Notes under the pieces: model-generated
What the model was told of the DNA's origin: nothing
What the model saw: the letters and a program-made list of their open reading frames with translations, nothing else
The model's database searches: none
From: Xylona heveae TC161
Taxonomy: Eukaryota; Ascomycota; Xylonomycetes; Xylonales; Xylonaceae
Assembly: GCF_001619985.1 (NCBI RefSeq)
Contig: NW_017264200.1
Span: 372,001 to 436,000, forward strand
DNA: 64,000 bases
Reading direction: 5' to 3'
Shown here: positions 44,728-56,269 of the stretch, in pieces
How positions within the stretch are numbered: the stretch's first letter is position 1
Layout: every line of letters begins with the position of its first letter
Made by a program: the position numbers and the translations under genes

Positions 44728-46968
44728 ATGGCATCTGGTGCGTCCCTGACTTTTCCAATCCGCCAATACTTTACTATGTAAGGGTCTTGATACTAACCCG
44801 CCATAGTACGAATTTGTGTCTGCGGAGATGAGGGCACGGGCAAATCCAGTCTCATCACGTCGCTAGTCAAAGACATTTTCGTTACGATCAAGATCCAATC
44901 CGTCCTTCCTCAAGTCACAATTCCCCCGACCATTGGCACTCCAGAGAATGTGACGACTACGATCGTGGATACATCTGCCCTTCCTCAAGATCGCGATGCG
45001 CTTAGAAGGGAAATAAGGAAATGCAATGTTATTCTCTTGGTCTATTCCGATCATTATAGCTATGAGCGAGTCGCGCTATTCTGGATGCCTTATTTCCGTT
45101 CCCTCGGCGTTAACGTTCCTGTCGTGTTGTGCGCGAACAAGAGCGACTTGGAGACCAATGGCACTACTCCTCAGGTTGTCGAGGATGAGATGCTTCCGGT
45201 TATGGCCGAGTTTAAGGAGTTGGACTCTTGTATTAGAACAAGCGCAAGGGAGCACTACAATGTCAACGAAGTATTTTTCCTGTGTCAGAAGGCAGTCACA
45301 CATCCGATAGCACCTCTTTTTGATTCCAAAGAATTTTCTCTCAAGCCCGCTGCTGTCGCCGCGCTACAGCGAATATTCTACCTGTGTGATAAGGATCAGG
45401 ACGGGTATTTGAACGACAAGGAAATACACGACTTTCAAAATAGATGCTTCGAGCGACCATTGTCTCTGGATGACCTTGAGAATATCAAGCTTTCTATCCG
45501 AAAAACATTGCCAGACTCTGCGACTGAGCGAGGAATTGATGTGCATGGCTTCCTTCAACTCAATAAGATATTTGCGGAAAAGGGCCGTCATGAAACAATC
45601 TGGATAATTCTTCGAAAATTTCACTACACGGACAGTTTGAGCCTCAAGGATACATATTTACACCCTAGGTATGTTGCATAGTATTCCCAATTTAGGCATA
45701 CACTGACGGTGCTCTTAGATTCGAAGTCCCCCAATATTCCTCTGCAGAGCTTAGCCCGGCAGGTTACCGCTTTTTTGTCGATCTCTTCCTTCTCTTCGAC
45801 AAAGACAACGATGGCGGTTTAAGCGATTCTGAATTGGAGCTTCTCTTTGCGCCGACGCCTGGATTGCCCGAATCGTGGGCGGATTCGTCTTTTCCTTCAT
45901 CAACTGTTCGCAACGAAGCAGGACATATCACGCTGCAAGGCTGGCTCGCACAGTGGAGTATGACCACCTTCGTCGAACCCAAGACCACACTAGAGTATCT
46001 TGCATATCTCGGATTTGAAACGTCCGAACGGGGCGGTATCACCACTGCTCTAAAGGTTACGAAACCGAGAAAGCGTAGGCGCCGACCGGGAAGAGTGGAA
46101 CGGAATGTCGTTTTATGCTACGTCCTGGGCGCTAGCCATAGCGGAAAGGTAATTGAAGGGCGACGTTGAGTTTTCCTTTACCTTGGATAGAAGTTTGCTA
46201 ATAAGCGGCAGAGCTCACTTCTCGATGCGTTTCTGAGTCGTCCATTTAGTCCCACCTTTCACCCCACTATCAAACCCCGAACCGCCGTCAATAGCGTAGA
46301 ACTACCTGGAGGAAAGCAATGCTATCTCATAGTTCGTGTCATGTCTTGTCTTTTTGTTCCCGGCGGATGGCTTATCATTACCTACAGATGCAAGAGCTGG
46401 GAGAGTTAGAGCCAGCTATACTTGAGAATCAAGCAAAGCTTGACGTGTGCGACATCATATGCTATACTTACGACTCTTCCGACCCAGACAGTTTTGCCTA
46501 TATTCTGGAGACTAGAGTGAGCAAAGCAGATGCCGCATGAGCCACCGGCCGCTAATGCACATGGAATAGAAAAAGTATCCACAGCTGGACGAGTTGCCCA
46601 CTGTCTACGCCGCAACGAAAGCCGATCAAGACAAGACAGTCCAGCGCACAGAATTTCAGCCGGACGAATACACAAACGACATGAAAATGGCTGCTCCACT
46701 GCACGTCAGCGTAACTTGGAGCTCTATTTCCGAACTCTTTGTGCATGTGAGTCTAGCTTTGAGGATCACAGCCCTTGGTAACGTTCCACACAAAGCTAAT
46801 AGACCTGTTCAGATTGCGGAGGCGGCGACGTACCCATCCATAGGGTTTCCCAAACCGGATGAAGAGCCGGTGGATCGAACCAATCTTTACATTGCATTCG
46901 GAGCGACGCTGTGCGCTGCAGCGGCGTTTGTGATGATCTGGCGGAAAACGTTTGGGCCACCACTGTGA
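44728..46968 (+). CDS. gemA: mitochondrial Rho GTPase Miro/Gem1
   Basis: Tail-anchored outer-membrane GTPase controlling mitochondrial shape and inheritance and, in yeast, associated with ER-mitochondria contacts. Seven exons (44728-44737, 44807-45668, 45719-46148, 46212-46331, 46388-46516, 46570-46746, 46813-46968) give 627 residues, the normal length. Order of domains: GTPase 1 with P-loop [11 protein letters not shown] (from residue 9) and [10 protein letters not shown]-hand 1 [12 protein letters not shown] (about 197); EF-hand 2 [12 protein letters not shown] (about 318); GTPase 2 with P-loop GASHSGKSSLLDAF (about 428) and ATKADQ; C-terminal membrane anchor [19 protein letters not shown] followed by RKTFGPPL. 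Both EF loops keep Asp at positions 1, 3 and 5 and Glu at 12, so calcium binding is expected. The first exon has only ten coding bases. Confidence 0.95.
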
Positions 46969-48310
46969 AGTGGAATAATTATGCTCTAAATTTTCATGCA
47001 TCATACGTTAGTGTCTACACGAACCACTGCGGGGGAAGAGAGACCTAAGACCACACCCTGGCCCGGAATTACGGAGCAGAATGTGCTTGAACAAGGAGTT
47101 GGGGGGAAAATGGAACTCTGAGAATCTATGGGCCGAAAATATCGTTACTGAGTTTACATGTTCGTAGCTTGTTGAATGTTAGGATAAAATTCTATAGGGC
47201 CATGGGCATCTTCACGCGAGGAATAGTAGAAGATAACTGAGACAAAGTCAATGCGATTCATCTAGGTTCTAGGATACGACTTCTTAGAGCCGTATACAAG
47301 TAACTAAAGGAGAGAGACCTTGTCATAGCCAAAGAGAGGCCTTTTTCTTGGAGGATAAGCGAAGGATTATCCTTGACCAGGTGTGATGCAGCATGTGAAA
47401 AAGATGAGAAGACAGTCCCGGCAAGCTGGGGTAGCTGGGTTGCTGGGAGAATCCCCCATTCGGTGCGACGCCCGGTAGTAGTACGGAATTTATATTACAA
47501 TTGTCTCATTGTCTGTTCCACATACGATTCAAAATCTCTCAAGTTTGGTCAGCCAGAGAAAAGCCAACCCACATAGGCAGCGACAGTTTTAGCTCCTCAT
47601 GTTAGTTAGTTAAACTTAGTGGTTGATGGAGAAAGGAGGAGATGAAGCTACGAATAATAATACTACGGCAACCCAAGCAGCCACGGACCAGCAAGAGCAA
47701 GAGCGAGTTCTGGCCCCAGCCAGGCAGCCCAACCCACCACCACCCATTCAACTGTTAAACTTACCCGTCGCCCAAACGAAACAATGGCGTCAATCTCCAT
47801 CTACTCTCGCTGCTCTCCAACCTATCCGCTCCCTCCACAGCCCTCTCTATCCCCCAACGCACCATTGTCGAATCATCCATTCTCGTTGCGTCCCCAGAGA
47901 GGAACGTTATCGAGCTCATCATCGGAAATTACCAGCATCATCATGAAATACGTCTCTTTTTCCTCGGTTGAGAGGTGAAATCGATATTCCAATTCCCGCG
48001 TTCCGTCTTCATTCGCTCGCTCGCCAATTTCATTTGGCTTGGCCCATTGAGCTTCACCAGGGGATCCTAGACGACACAGAACCCGCCGCACAGTCGGCAT
48101 AGGTGCATTCGGTACAGCAAAGTATTCACACTGTATCACCTTTACCCATTGTCTCCTTCTACGGTCCCGAGTCGTCAAAGTCGATCGCCGTCGTTGCACC
48201 GGATTGGTCTGGCTGCCACCATTTCCGAGTGCTGTCGATCTCTCAATTCAGTTGACCCAATATTTACGCTCTTTTGACACTGGTCAGAAACGAGTGAAGG
48301 GGCGTGCATC
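46969..48310. other. intergenic region between Miro and the TCO89-like gene
   Basis: About 1.3 kb. It contains the Miro 3' UTR and the next promoter, with a CT-rich stretch around 47700-47960. Short open frames overlap on both strands without recognisable domains. Confidence 0.6.
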
Positions 48311-50296
48311 ATGCCCACGCAGGAGTCCCAGCCGCCATTGAAACGGCCGCCTTTGGGTAGACGCCATGCATCCACGCCCGCCTTGTCCAAGCGCACCGTG
48401 GAAGTTCCTTCGACCCCTTCGACCCCTCCAGCTTCAACGCAATACCATCCTCACAAAGTTACCACACCGCATCGGGGTCCGCGGCAACATGTTGTTGGCG
48501 GTCAGAATCGCATGGGTCATTCCCGAAATCTATCTCTCGGCAAGAACCTAAACAAGCTGCATAAGCAGACCCAAAGCGAATCAGGAGCGACCTCAAAACC
48601 GCACCGCCGATCGCAGTCTATTGCTCCGCTTACGGAATCTCATACTTTCCGACGTGTCGGTTCCAATGTGTCTCTGTCGAGGAACACGTCTCATGTGTCA
48701 TTGAAGAAGAACGCCTCCAATGTATCATTGAAACGCATCGGCTCAGGAGCCGATGTTGGAAGACATAAAAGAACTGTCAGCATCCGACGCTCCCGCTCAT
48801 CCTCGCAGCCGGGAAGAACAAGTCAGGGCAATCGCTCGACGAATGGCGCAGTCCATTTCCATATAGGAGGTGAAATGGAGGATGACGAAGAGCAAGATGC
48901 GAGCTGGGTCGAGGAGAACAGCTCCCAGTCACCAGGAATATCGCGCGATAATTCTATGGCGCCAACACCGGCAGGCGAGCGCGAACCTAAGGACGAACAA
49001 CCGGTCAACATGGTGCAGCAGCTCCAGCGACCTCAAAGAGTCGATTCTCCTCGACTTGGAAAGACGTCATCGAGACCGGTCTCGAGGTCTTCATCACGAG
49101 CCCCTTCAAGGCCTTCATCAAGACCTTCGTCAAGGCCGCCCTCGCCAATTCAGGATCCTCCTCGAGTAGGACAGCGATCTGTTTCAGGTCAAACCGCCTC
49201 CAGTGGCACCTCGGGTATGGCGAGATCCCAGGAATCAAGGACCCCAGACGCAGACATTATCACTGCTCGTTTGCTTCATCGACACCCTGTACATAACGCT
49301 CCGCCTCAAATGTCAGCTATTTCGGCCACGGCCACGGCCACCCCAGGAAGTCCACAACCGCAATCGTTTGGACAGACGCAATCTTCTACCGGTAGCGGCA
49401 CCCCTGGTACGGCCGGCGACCTCGTTTCACGGTTCCTGGGCGCTGCCTCTCAGGCCACGCCCAAGGAAAGCCTAGTAGTGACCCATGCTCGAAATCCCGA
49501 CGAGCAGGACTCTGCTTCCCAGGGTGGGACGCTCGATTTACACAAGCGGGTCAAATCCCTGGTCGACCTTCCTTCACAGCAAGGACGCCCTTCATCATCG
49601 ACATCTTCCCCCGCCCCGCGCGCATTGGGTCACCGCACCGTCCAGTCGCCAAGTCGCACCCCGAGCGGCAGCGGCAGCGGCAGCAATCTGCCGTACAACC
49701 AAGTCCATCCCTCGCGAACCCAGCAAAAGCTCTGGCTGCAGCGTGCCAGCTCCAATGTGGAACCTGGCGCTCTCGCACCTAATGGCAGCGCAGTAGGGGC
49801 TGGCGCAGCAGGAGGCATGGGCGTTGGCCTTTCTCTGGATGGCCGAATCGAATCCCGCCTCGCGCGCCAATCCGAACAAACCGCGCTTGAGTATCGCGTC
49901 GTTCGCCGTTTCCGCAGCCCAATCGCGGACGCTCTCGTCCGACTCACTGCCCTCCCAAGCTCTGACAAACGCAAGCCCATACCACGACGGCAAACAACAG
50001 TCGCCCACCAGGTGGGTGCTGGCGCTCGAGACCGGTCCGGTCTCAGTCAAAGCCTGCGAGGAGATCCCGCCGCTGTCGCTCGAAATGCCCGCCTTCCACG
50101 AACCTTGAGCGCGCGTGTCGTTTCTGCTACCGCCGGCATGGGCGGAGGAGGGTCCGCCCTAAAGGAGTCTCAGTCGGCGGTGGCTGACGATGAGAGCGAT
50201 CATGATAGCGGTCCAGACGAGAACGATCGCGATCACGTTGAGAAACTCCTTCGACGGATGTGGGATCAGGTCGAATATGTCTGTGGCGAGTCCTAG
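48311..50296 (+). CDS. Ser/Arg/Pro-rich protein, candidate TORC1 subunit (TCO89-like)
   Basis: Intronless, 661 residues, largely disordered and very basic in the first third. It shows Ser-rich repeats (VSLSRNTSHVSLKKNASNVS, where VSL recurs about every 11 residues) and an RPSSRPSSRPPSP block near residue 270. The best conserved-looking segment is TQQKLWLQRASSNVEPG (about residue 475), followed by ALEYRVVRRFRSPIADALVR, which I recall from fungal proteins annotated as TORC1 subunit TCO89. If so, it is a non-essential TORC1 component at the vacuole. It ends in an acidic DDESDHDSGPDENDRDH stretch and a short helical tail (VEKLLRRMWDQVEYV). Assignment rests on memory of that motif. Many RxxS sites suggest kinase targets (inference). 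Confidence 0.62.
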   Translation: MPTQESQPPLKRPPLGRRHASTPALSKRTVEVPSTPSTPPASTQYHPHKVTTPHRGPRQHVVGGQNRMGHSRNLSLGKNLNKLHKQTQSESGATSKPHRRSQSIAPLTESHTFRRVGSNVSLSRNTSHVSLKKNASNVSLKRIGSGADVGRHKRTVSIRRSRSSSQPGRTSQGNRSTNGAVHFHIGGEMEDDEEQDASWVEENSSQSPGISRDNSMAPTPAGEREPKDEQPVNMVQQLQRPQRVDSPRLGKTSSRPVSRSSSRAPSRPSSRPSSRPPSPIQDPPRVGQRSVSGQTASSGTSGMARSQESRTPDADIITARLLHRHPVHNAPPQMSAISATATATPGSPQPQSFGQTQSSTGSGTPGTAGDLVSRFLGAASQATPKESLVVTHARNPDEQDSASQGGTLDLHKRVKSLVDLPSQQGRPSSSTSSPAPRALGHRTVQSPSRTPSGSGSGSNLPYNQVHPSRTQQKLWLQRASSNVEPGALAPNGSAVGAGAAGGMGVGLSLDGRIESRLARQSEQTALEYRVVRRFRSPIADALVRLTALPSSDKRKPIPRRQTTVAHQVGAGARDRSGLSQSLRGDPAAVARNARLPRTLSARVVSATAGMGGGGSALKESQSAVADDESDHDSGPDENDRDHVEKLLRRMWDQVEYVCGES

Positions 50297-50997
50297 ACTG
50301 GACTACTGTTTGATCTTCATTCTGCCCCTCATTTTTCTTTTTTGAGGACTCATGGGCACGCCAGCAGACTTTTCTTCTACAGGGGAGAAGAATTTGGAAG
50401 GACCAAAAAGTTGGCAGCTCACTACTCCAACATCCCCCATTAATTTATCACCCACCCACTCGCCATACCATATTCTCCCGCGCAACGACGTTCTTCGGTC
50501 CAGTCATGGCATGTCAACCAACCTTTTATCTACGTAACCTACCTACCTACCTACTTACCTACCTTACTCACACACTGCGCGCCTTGCACATAAATCTTCT
50601 TCATTCTTCTTCACCTCTATGTCGTCGCCGTTGCCCTCCTTCCTCCTTCCTCCTATCTCCAATTTTTCTTTCTCCCCTTCCCTAAACGCTGCTTGTCCAA
50701 GCTCACGTCCATTCTCCTTTCGAATCCTTCTCAATCGTTTCTTAACGAATGCTACTTTCACGCGAGAAAAGAAAAAAAGGGAAACCCCCGCGGACATATT
50801 CTTCTCCTTCCTCTTCTTTTTTTCTTACTTCTTTACTTTCTCCGAACTTCACTTAACCTTTGCCGTTGCACGTCCTGACGTCCATCTGTGAAATTCGCCT
50901 TATTCCATCAAGACATATCTTCTTTCTCCTTTTTTGTGTTGGAAATCATACGGCTACGGGTACCCTTTTATCACAATATCTACCTACAATTTATATT

Positions 50998-51079
50998 CTT
51001 ATTATTATTAGTATCATTATCATTATTATTATTATTATTATCATCATCATCATCATCATCATCATTATTATTATTATAA
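50998..51079. repeat. ATT/ATC compound trinucleotide microsatellite
   Basis: About 27 trinucleotide units shifting from ATT to ATC and back to ATT. The interior ATC block is eight or more units long. Confidence 0.92.
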
Positions 51080-51411
51080 TGGAAAAAAAACTTTTCAATT
51101 TACGTTTTATGCATATCGAATGAATGAATGAATAGTGGCGTACGTACCAACTAACATTTGATTTCCCTTTTTTTTTGGTTGTGGACAAAAGGACTTTTTG
51201 GTTTCCCGGATTCCGAATATTGCATAGCAGCATAACCATAACTTTGCGTATTCTGCTCGAACCATCTACAACTACCCTAAATGCTTTCATTCTTGAACGC
51301 TGCATCTACACCTACACCCACACCTGCACCTGCACTTTGGTATATTTAAACGCCGCCCTGCCCCCTGCCAACCCCTTCCTTTCATAAAAAAATCCACTGC
51401 TTCGTCAACAT

Positions 51412-51447
51412 TCTTCGTCGTCGTCGTCGTCGTCGTCATCATCATCT
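51412..51447. repeat. TCG/TCA trinucleotide microsatellite
   Basis: About nine TCG followed by three ATC units, in the 3' flank of the glyoxalase I gene. Confidence 0.88.
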
Positions 51448-51505
51448 TTGTCGCCTTCGGTTTCGTCTTATAATTGGTCGTCACGTTGCCAATTTTGTTT
51501 CAACT

Positions 51506-52984
51506 TTACCAGTTGGGCTGCGACTTGATCTGCTCATTCTGGATGACTTCGACCCAGTAGTTGTCCGGGTCGAGAATGAATGCAACAGTCTTCATGCGGC
51601 CGTCTGTGAGCCGCTTCTTCCAGTTGACTTTGAGGTCTTCGAACCGGGCGCACGCCGCGTTCAGATCGTCGACCGATACGCAAATGTGGCCGAAGCTTTT
51701 TATAACAAATTAGCATGGTTTGTAATGTCGAGATATGAGGTGATAAATGGATAGATGAATAAAAAAAGCAAATGGCGAGAATAGGGCAGGACAATCAATA
51801 CTTACCCCTGAGGCTCGGCATTGCCGTTATGATATGAAAAGTTCTCGTCCTTCTCGGTGCCATAGTTCCAGGTAAGCTCGAGTAGGCCCTCGCGGTCAGC
51901 AACGGAGCTGATGCCCGGCGCAGAGGCGTCCGGGGCCGGCCGGCCGTGCGGGTATCCGAGGAAGTAGAGGTTGAAGCCATTGTCCTTGTTCTCGTTGACT
52001 CGGAGAAGAGTCATGCCCAAGACGTCCTGGTAGAATTTGAGAGACTTTTCGGCGTCCTTGACGCGGATCATGGTGTGGTTCTGTTGGCAAGGCACCAAGC
52101 ATGTCAATATCCAGAGAGAAATGCAAAAGGTGGCCTATTGTAGATTTTGGAGTGAGTGACGCACCATGCGGTAAGTTTGGAGGTCGGTCGTGGTAAGACC
52201 CTCGGTCTTCTCAATCGGGTTCTGCGAGATGATTTCGACCCCTGTATCGAGTTAGGTGTTATATCAAGGGAAAAAAAAAGCTTTTGTCGTCGACGACATG
52301 TCAAACCAGGAGATGGATTCCCCCGCGCAAGAAAACCAAGGAGTGTAAGTCAAGGGCGGAGTACAATACGTACAGTAAGAGTTAGGGTCGAGGACAAAGG
52401 CAATGTGTCGCATGCGGCCGTCTGTTAGTTTCTTATGGAACTTGTAGCCTGCATCTTCGAGCCGCTTGCATGCGGCCTGGATGTTGTCGACGGAAATGCA
52501 GACATGGCCGAAGCCCCGGTGCGGCTCAGTGTTGCCATTGGCAATCTTGTAGCTGGGGTCGGTCTCGGTGCCATAGTTGTGCGTGAGCTCAATAATGCCC
52601 TCCCGATTGGTCCAGTGATTTCCATGTGAGACGGCCTTGGGAGAGTCGTATGCCAGGAAGTAGAGGTCGAATTTATTGTCGGGGAACTCGAGCTTGTTGA
52701 CGAGCTTCAGACCCAGGAATTCGTAGAATTTGACTGAATAGAGTCTGTGTCAGTCGCGCCAGGAAAAGTCTTCTTTTCGAGTTTGTAGATGATTGTATAG
52801 GAGCAATTATCCCATTGGGAACTGGGATGGTCTTCAAGGTGCGCTGGCTGAAAACTAACCTGTTTCCTTGGGGTCCTTGACCCGAAGCCTGCCAACAGTT
52901 AGCTCTGGTGAAGATATTTAGTGACCGTAGGCGGGGGGCATACATGGTATGGTTCAGCTTGTAGGTGGAAGTATCGGTTGCCAT
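51506..52984 (-). CDS. lactoylglutathione lyase (glyoxalase I), two-domain fungal type
   Basis: Converts the methylglyoxal-glutathione hemithioacetal to S-lactoylglutathione, the first step of methylglyoxal detoxification in the cytosol. Six exons, minus strand (52984-52944, 52888-52860, 52733-52374, 52241-52165, 52080-51806, 51695-51506), give 323 residues, as in yeast Glo1. Two homologous halves are visible. Half 1 has NHTMLRVKDPKETVKFYEF, GIIELTHNYGTE, RGFGHVCISVDN and GRMRHIAFVLDPNSYWVE. Half 2 has NHTMIRVKDAEKSLKFYQDV, GLLELTWNYGTE, FGHICVSVDD and GRMKTVAFILDPDNYWVEVI. Each half keeps the His in NHTM and the Glu in ELT and VEII/VEVI expected for metal binding. The half boundary coincides with an intron, which fits internal gene duplication. 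Confidence 0.95.
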
Positions 52985-54214
52985 AATGACAGATTTTTTG
53001 AAGAGTATCGTGCAATGTTCAATTGTTTCTACAGAATGGGACAAGGAGTGTGGTTCATATGTTGTATTGCATTCGTGCAGTAGGAGGGAAAGATCCCCAC
53101 TTTATGACCAATCGACCGTCAATCGCTAAGTCAAAATAAATTCGAGCCTAAGGATATCGATCGGATCAAATTCGGAATTTGACTACATTTGATTTGCTGC
53201 ATCTTATATCTCTAATCTAACAGCTACTCTGAAGAAGACAGCTTTGCTAATTGGTTTGAAATCATGATCTGGAGTTTTCAGAGGTTCAATATTTCGTAGT
53301 TATGAGTAAACAATGATGACCACTCCGATCAACGTCATATTACGTTGATTCTGCGTTAGGGGTAATCGTGGTCCACCGTATAAGCTTCCTTCATTGCTAG
53401 AATGGTTTGTCTGCTGTACCCGAGCCAAGAGGTACCGGGGAAATCCGGGAGGATAAAGTTGGGGATATCAGAGGGAACTTTGGGAAGTCATGCACGAGAC
53501 CTGTCAGATGGCACTTTTTGAGGTCAAAAGTTTGGGCGTTAACCCCTGAAACTATAAGGTAGGTAAATGCAAAATCAAGCCATATCAAAGCGGAAATAAG
53601 CTTACATTCGTTTTATCTTTCATTAGTCGTTTCCGCGTGTAAGCTCCCTCTGGACCGGCTCCACTTCGGGCCGTTGCAGCAGCTTATCTCGTCTCGGGAA
53701 AGACAACCATCAAACCACCAACGTCAAACCACCATGAACATCTTGAAGACACTCCAATTGTTCGATAAATGTCAATATCTAGCCTTCCAGACCTGCGAGG
53801 CATGTCAACAGCAGTTGTCAGGAGTCTGAGTGATCCATTCCGCATCTCTTGACCGTCTTTGCGCCGTTCTCCACGTTCCCTACCTTGGGCTATCTCTGGG
53901 CATTTCGACCACTTGTTCGCTGGACGCTCTTTGTGCAGCTTTTCCGTGCATCACTCTCATTTTCCAACAAACATTCTAGAGGTACAAGAGGTCTTTTACT
54001 GGCTTTCTTGCCATACTGTAGCCACGCGAGCTTGGTTCACGACCGGACTCGCGCCGTTGAACAGGTATGTCCTCATCTCGCACCCGCTCCTCAACTTCAC
54101 TCTCTTGCTTTCTCGCCACTTCGAAGTTGAAATTATCGCGACATCTCGACCGCCAAACACGTCGGAGATCTCTTCAAAGCTTCTATTCACTTATCTCATT
54201 CTCTTGTGTTCAAA
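52985..54214. other. divergent intergenic region, glyoxalase I / hypothetical gene
   Basis: About 1.2 kb between two genes facing away from each other. AT-rich on the left; CT-rich from about 53850, which probably holds the 5' leader of the gene at 54215. No coding sequence is recognised. Confidence 0.55.
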
Positions 54215-55113
54215 ATGCCCAGAACTAACGTTGACCTCACCGACGTCCCAGACGCCTCTCCTCCCGTTCCTCCTCAACGCCCGAATACTCCCGTCGAGGA
54301 GCCTGTCGTTCTTGAGCTTGCCAAGCAGATTCAGCTGGTCGAACACAAAATGTTGAAGTCCAAGAATATTCAGAAGCTGCTTTCGCAGAATACTTGCCCT
54401 CTCTATCCTGAGATCTTGTAAGTTCCTTCTCTCTCCTGTTGCCGAGAAGCTTCTGCGCGGAGTTCCAAGCGTGTAAACGAGAGAAGTGGACCAGAAGAAG
54501 ACCCCCTAAGCTGACTCCTCGTTCTTCTTCTGTTTCATGCAGCATCCTTACTCCTTCTGGTATTCTCGTGGGCAATTCTACCCCGGCCAATGTCAAGACT
54601 CTCCGGGACCACGCCGCTCTGGCCTCCACCATTTGGAACCAGTATGCGACTGCCGCTTTGAACGGAAGCTTTCACAACGCTCTTCAACCTGCCGAGAGGG
54701 CTACTGCCTCTCAGGACAGGACCCTGGAGACCCTCTGCGTCGAGACTACCGAAATGAACATTTGCGTCCGCCAAATCATGCCCCAGCTTCTGCTCTGCCT
54801 CATGGGCCCTCGCTACAAGCCCGGCATGCCTATTCCCACCACTCACGCCAGCCGCGGTGAAGCGTCTGGAGCGAATGCTGGAGCGTCTTCCTCCTCTGGC
54901 GCCTCCGCTACTAGTCCCGAAGCGAGTGCCGCCGACTCCCACGCTGCTGTTCGCACCGAGGTGACCGCCCAAGGCCTCTCACCCGAAGCCTCGGCTCAGC
55001 GCCAGGACGACCTCAAGCAGGGAAGCATGCACATTGTCAAGTGCAAGGCTGAAGCTCTCGCCAAATATCTCGCCGAGAAGTTGGAAGGCTTCACCATGCC
55101 TCCTGACGTCTAA
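54215..55113 (+). CDS. hypothetical fungal protein, 257 residues
   Basis: I do not recognise this protein. Two exons (54215-54417, 54543-55113) with a 125-nt intron whose GTAAGT donor and GCAG acceptor join EIF-ILTPSGI in frame. Codon choice is biased to C-ending codons, as in a well-expressed host gene. The first 25 residues are Pro/Asp-rich. A helical, Leu/Lys/Gln-rich segment follows (VLELAKQIQLVEHKMLKSKN). The middle is a compact Ala/Thr-rich segment with four Cys (SQNTCPLYPE, TLCVETTEMNICVRQ, LLCLMG). Residues about 170-225 are an Ala/Ser/Gly/Glu linker. The tail is again helical (IVKCKAEALAKYLAEKLEGF). There is no signal peptide or membrane span. A cytosolic or nuclear helical protein is the safest guess. 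Confidence 0.75.
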
Positions 55114-56269
55114 AGCAGGACATGACATGACATAATAGCCTTTTTTTAAACGCTGATGTCCGCAAGCTCCAGTCTGTTGTCTCGTCTTGCTCTCATACGC
55201 GGAGTACTAGACCCTGCTGGATTCCTGCTCACGAGCAGCCTTTATTGTTTTTCTATCCTCGATATCTTAACGAACGTGACGCAGTAATGATCTCTTCGCT
55301 CATGTTCGCTTTCGATTCTTTGCTTGCACGTTGTTTTTCCATGGTTGCGACAACAGACCAGATACCACTTTGCGAGTAGTTTGCGAGTTGTTGTTTCTAC
55401 GTCTGTCCTCCATTTACGGACATTTGCTCACTTTTCTCTTTTCATCTACTTCCATTTCAAAAAGCACCTTTACACCAAAAAATATCTACTTTCATCCATT
55501 TTACTCATCTTAGGGGATCGGGGATCGGGGGTTTGTGACAGTTTACTCTACTGCGGATCATTTTCTCAAACGGGATGTTATCGAAAGCCAGCTCACTTCG
55601 TTCTTACCATGCAATGGTGCAGATTCCACTGTGCTGGCGATTCGCTTCTCCGGTTTCCGGGATTACACAGAACAGTCACTTCTGACCAAAGTGTAATCGC
55701 ACCCTCACTCTTGAGAAACCGGGGAAATACGGCCTCTAAATGTAGCTTAACATCTTTGCTCGTACACAATGGAAACAAAATCATCAATAAGCGAATATCA
55801 CAGTCTGTCACTGGTGAACTTGATTTTGAACAGTCTGCCCTACTGTAGAAAACAATGTAACATGAAATGATAGTGACTGATGACCGGAGTCATAGTCACT
55901 ATGATGACGACAACGACGACGACGATGATAGGAATGGTAATGATAATGATAATGTATTATGATATAGACTGCACATGTATGGAAAAAAAGGAAAATTGAA
56001 TGGAATTTAATAGACACATTGAAGAGAAGTGAAAATAAGCTCTTTTTTAAATCTCCTTCATCCAAGAAAAGAATAAAAAGAAGAAAGAAGAAGCAACCCC
56101 TGAAAACAGAAGAAGACGTTCATAGGACCTAGCCAAATCTTTGCATGCAATACATATGGGGATGGGGGATTTTCCAGTAATGATTTTTTGTTTCCGTCGG
56201 TCTAAAGAGAAAAAAAAAAACAACATCCTACTGTACTCCATCTAGCTTGAGCATCGATGAGCTTTTCTT
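55114..56269. other. intergenic region between hypothetical gene and SCP160
   Basis: About 1.15 kb between convergent genes. GACGAC and GATAAT short repeats lie at 55900-55950. No gene is recognised. Confidence 0.6.

Larger units (their letters stand above)
50297..51505. other. intergenic region with microsatellites
   Basis: Lies between convergent genes. It holds an ACCT tract (50536-50566), an ATT/ATC trinucleotide tract (50998-51079), GAAT repeats near 51120 and a TCG/TCA tract (51412-51447) just beyond the glyoxalase stop codon. No coding sequence is recognised. Confidence 0.7.
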
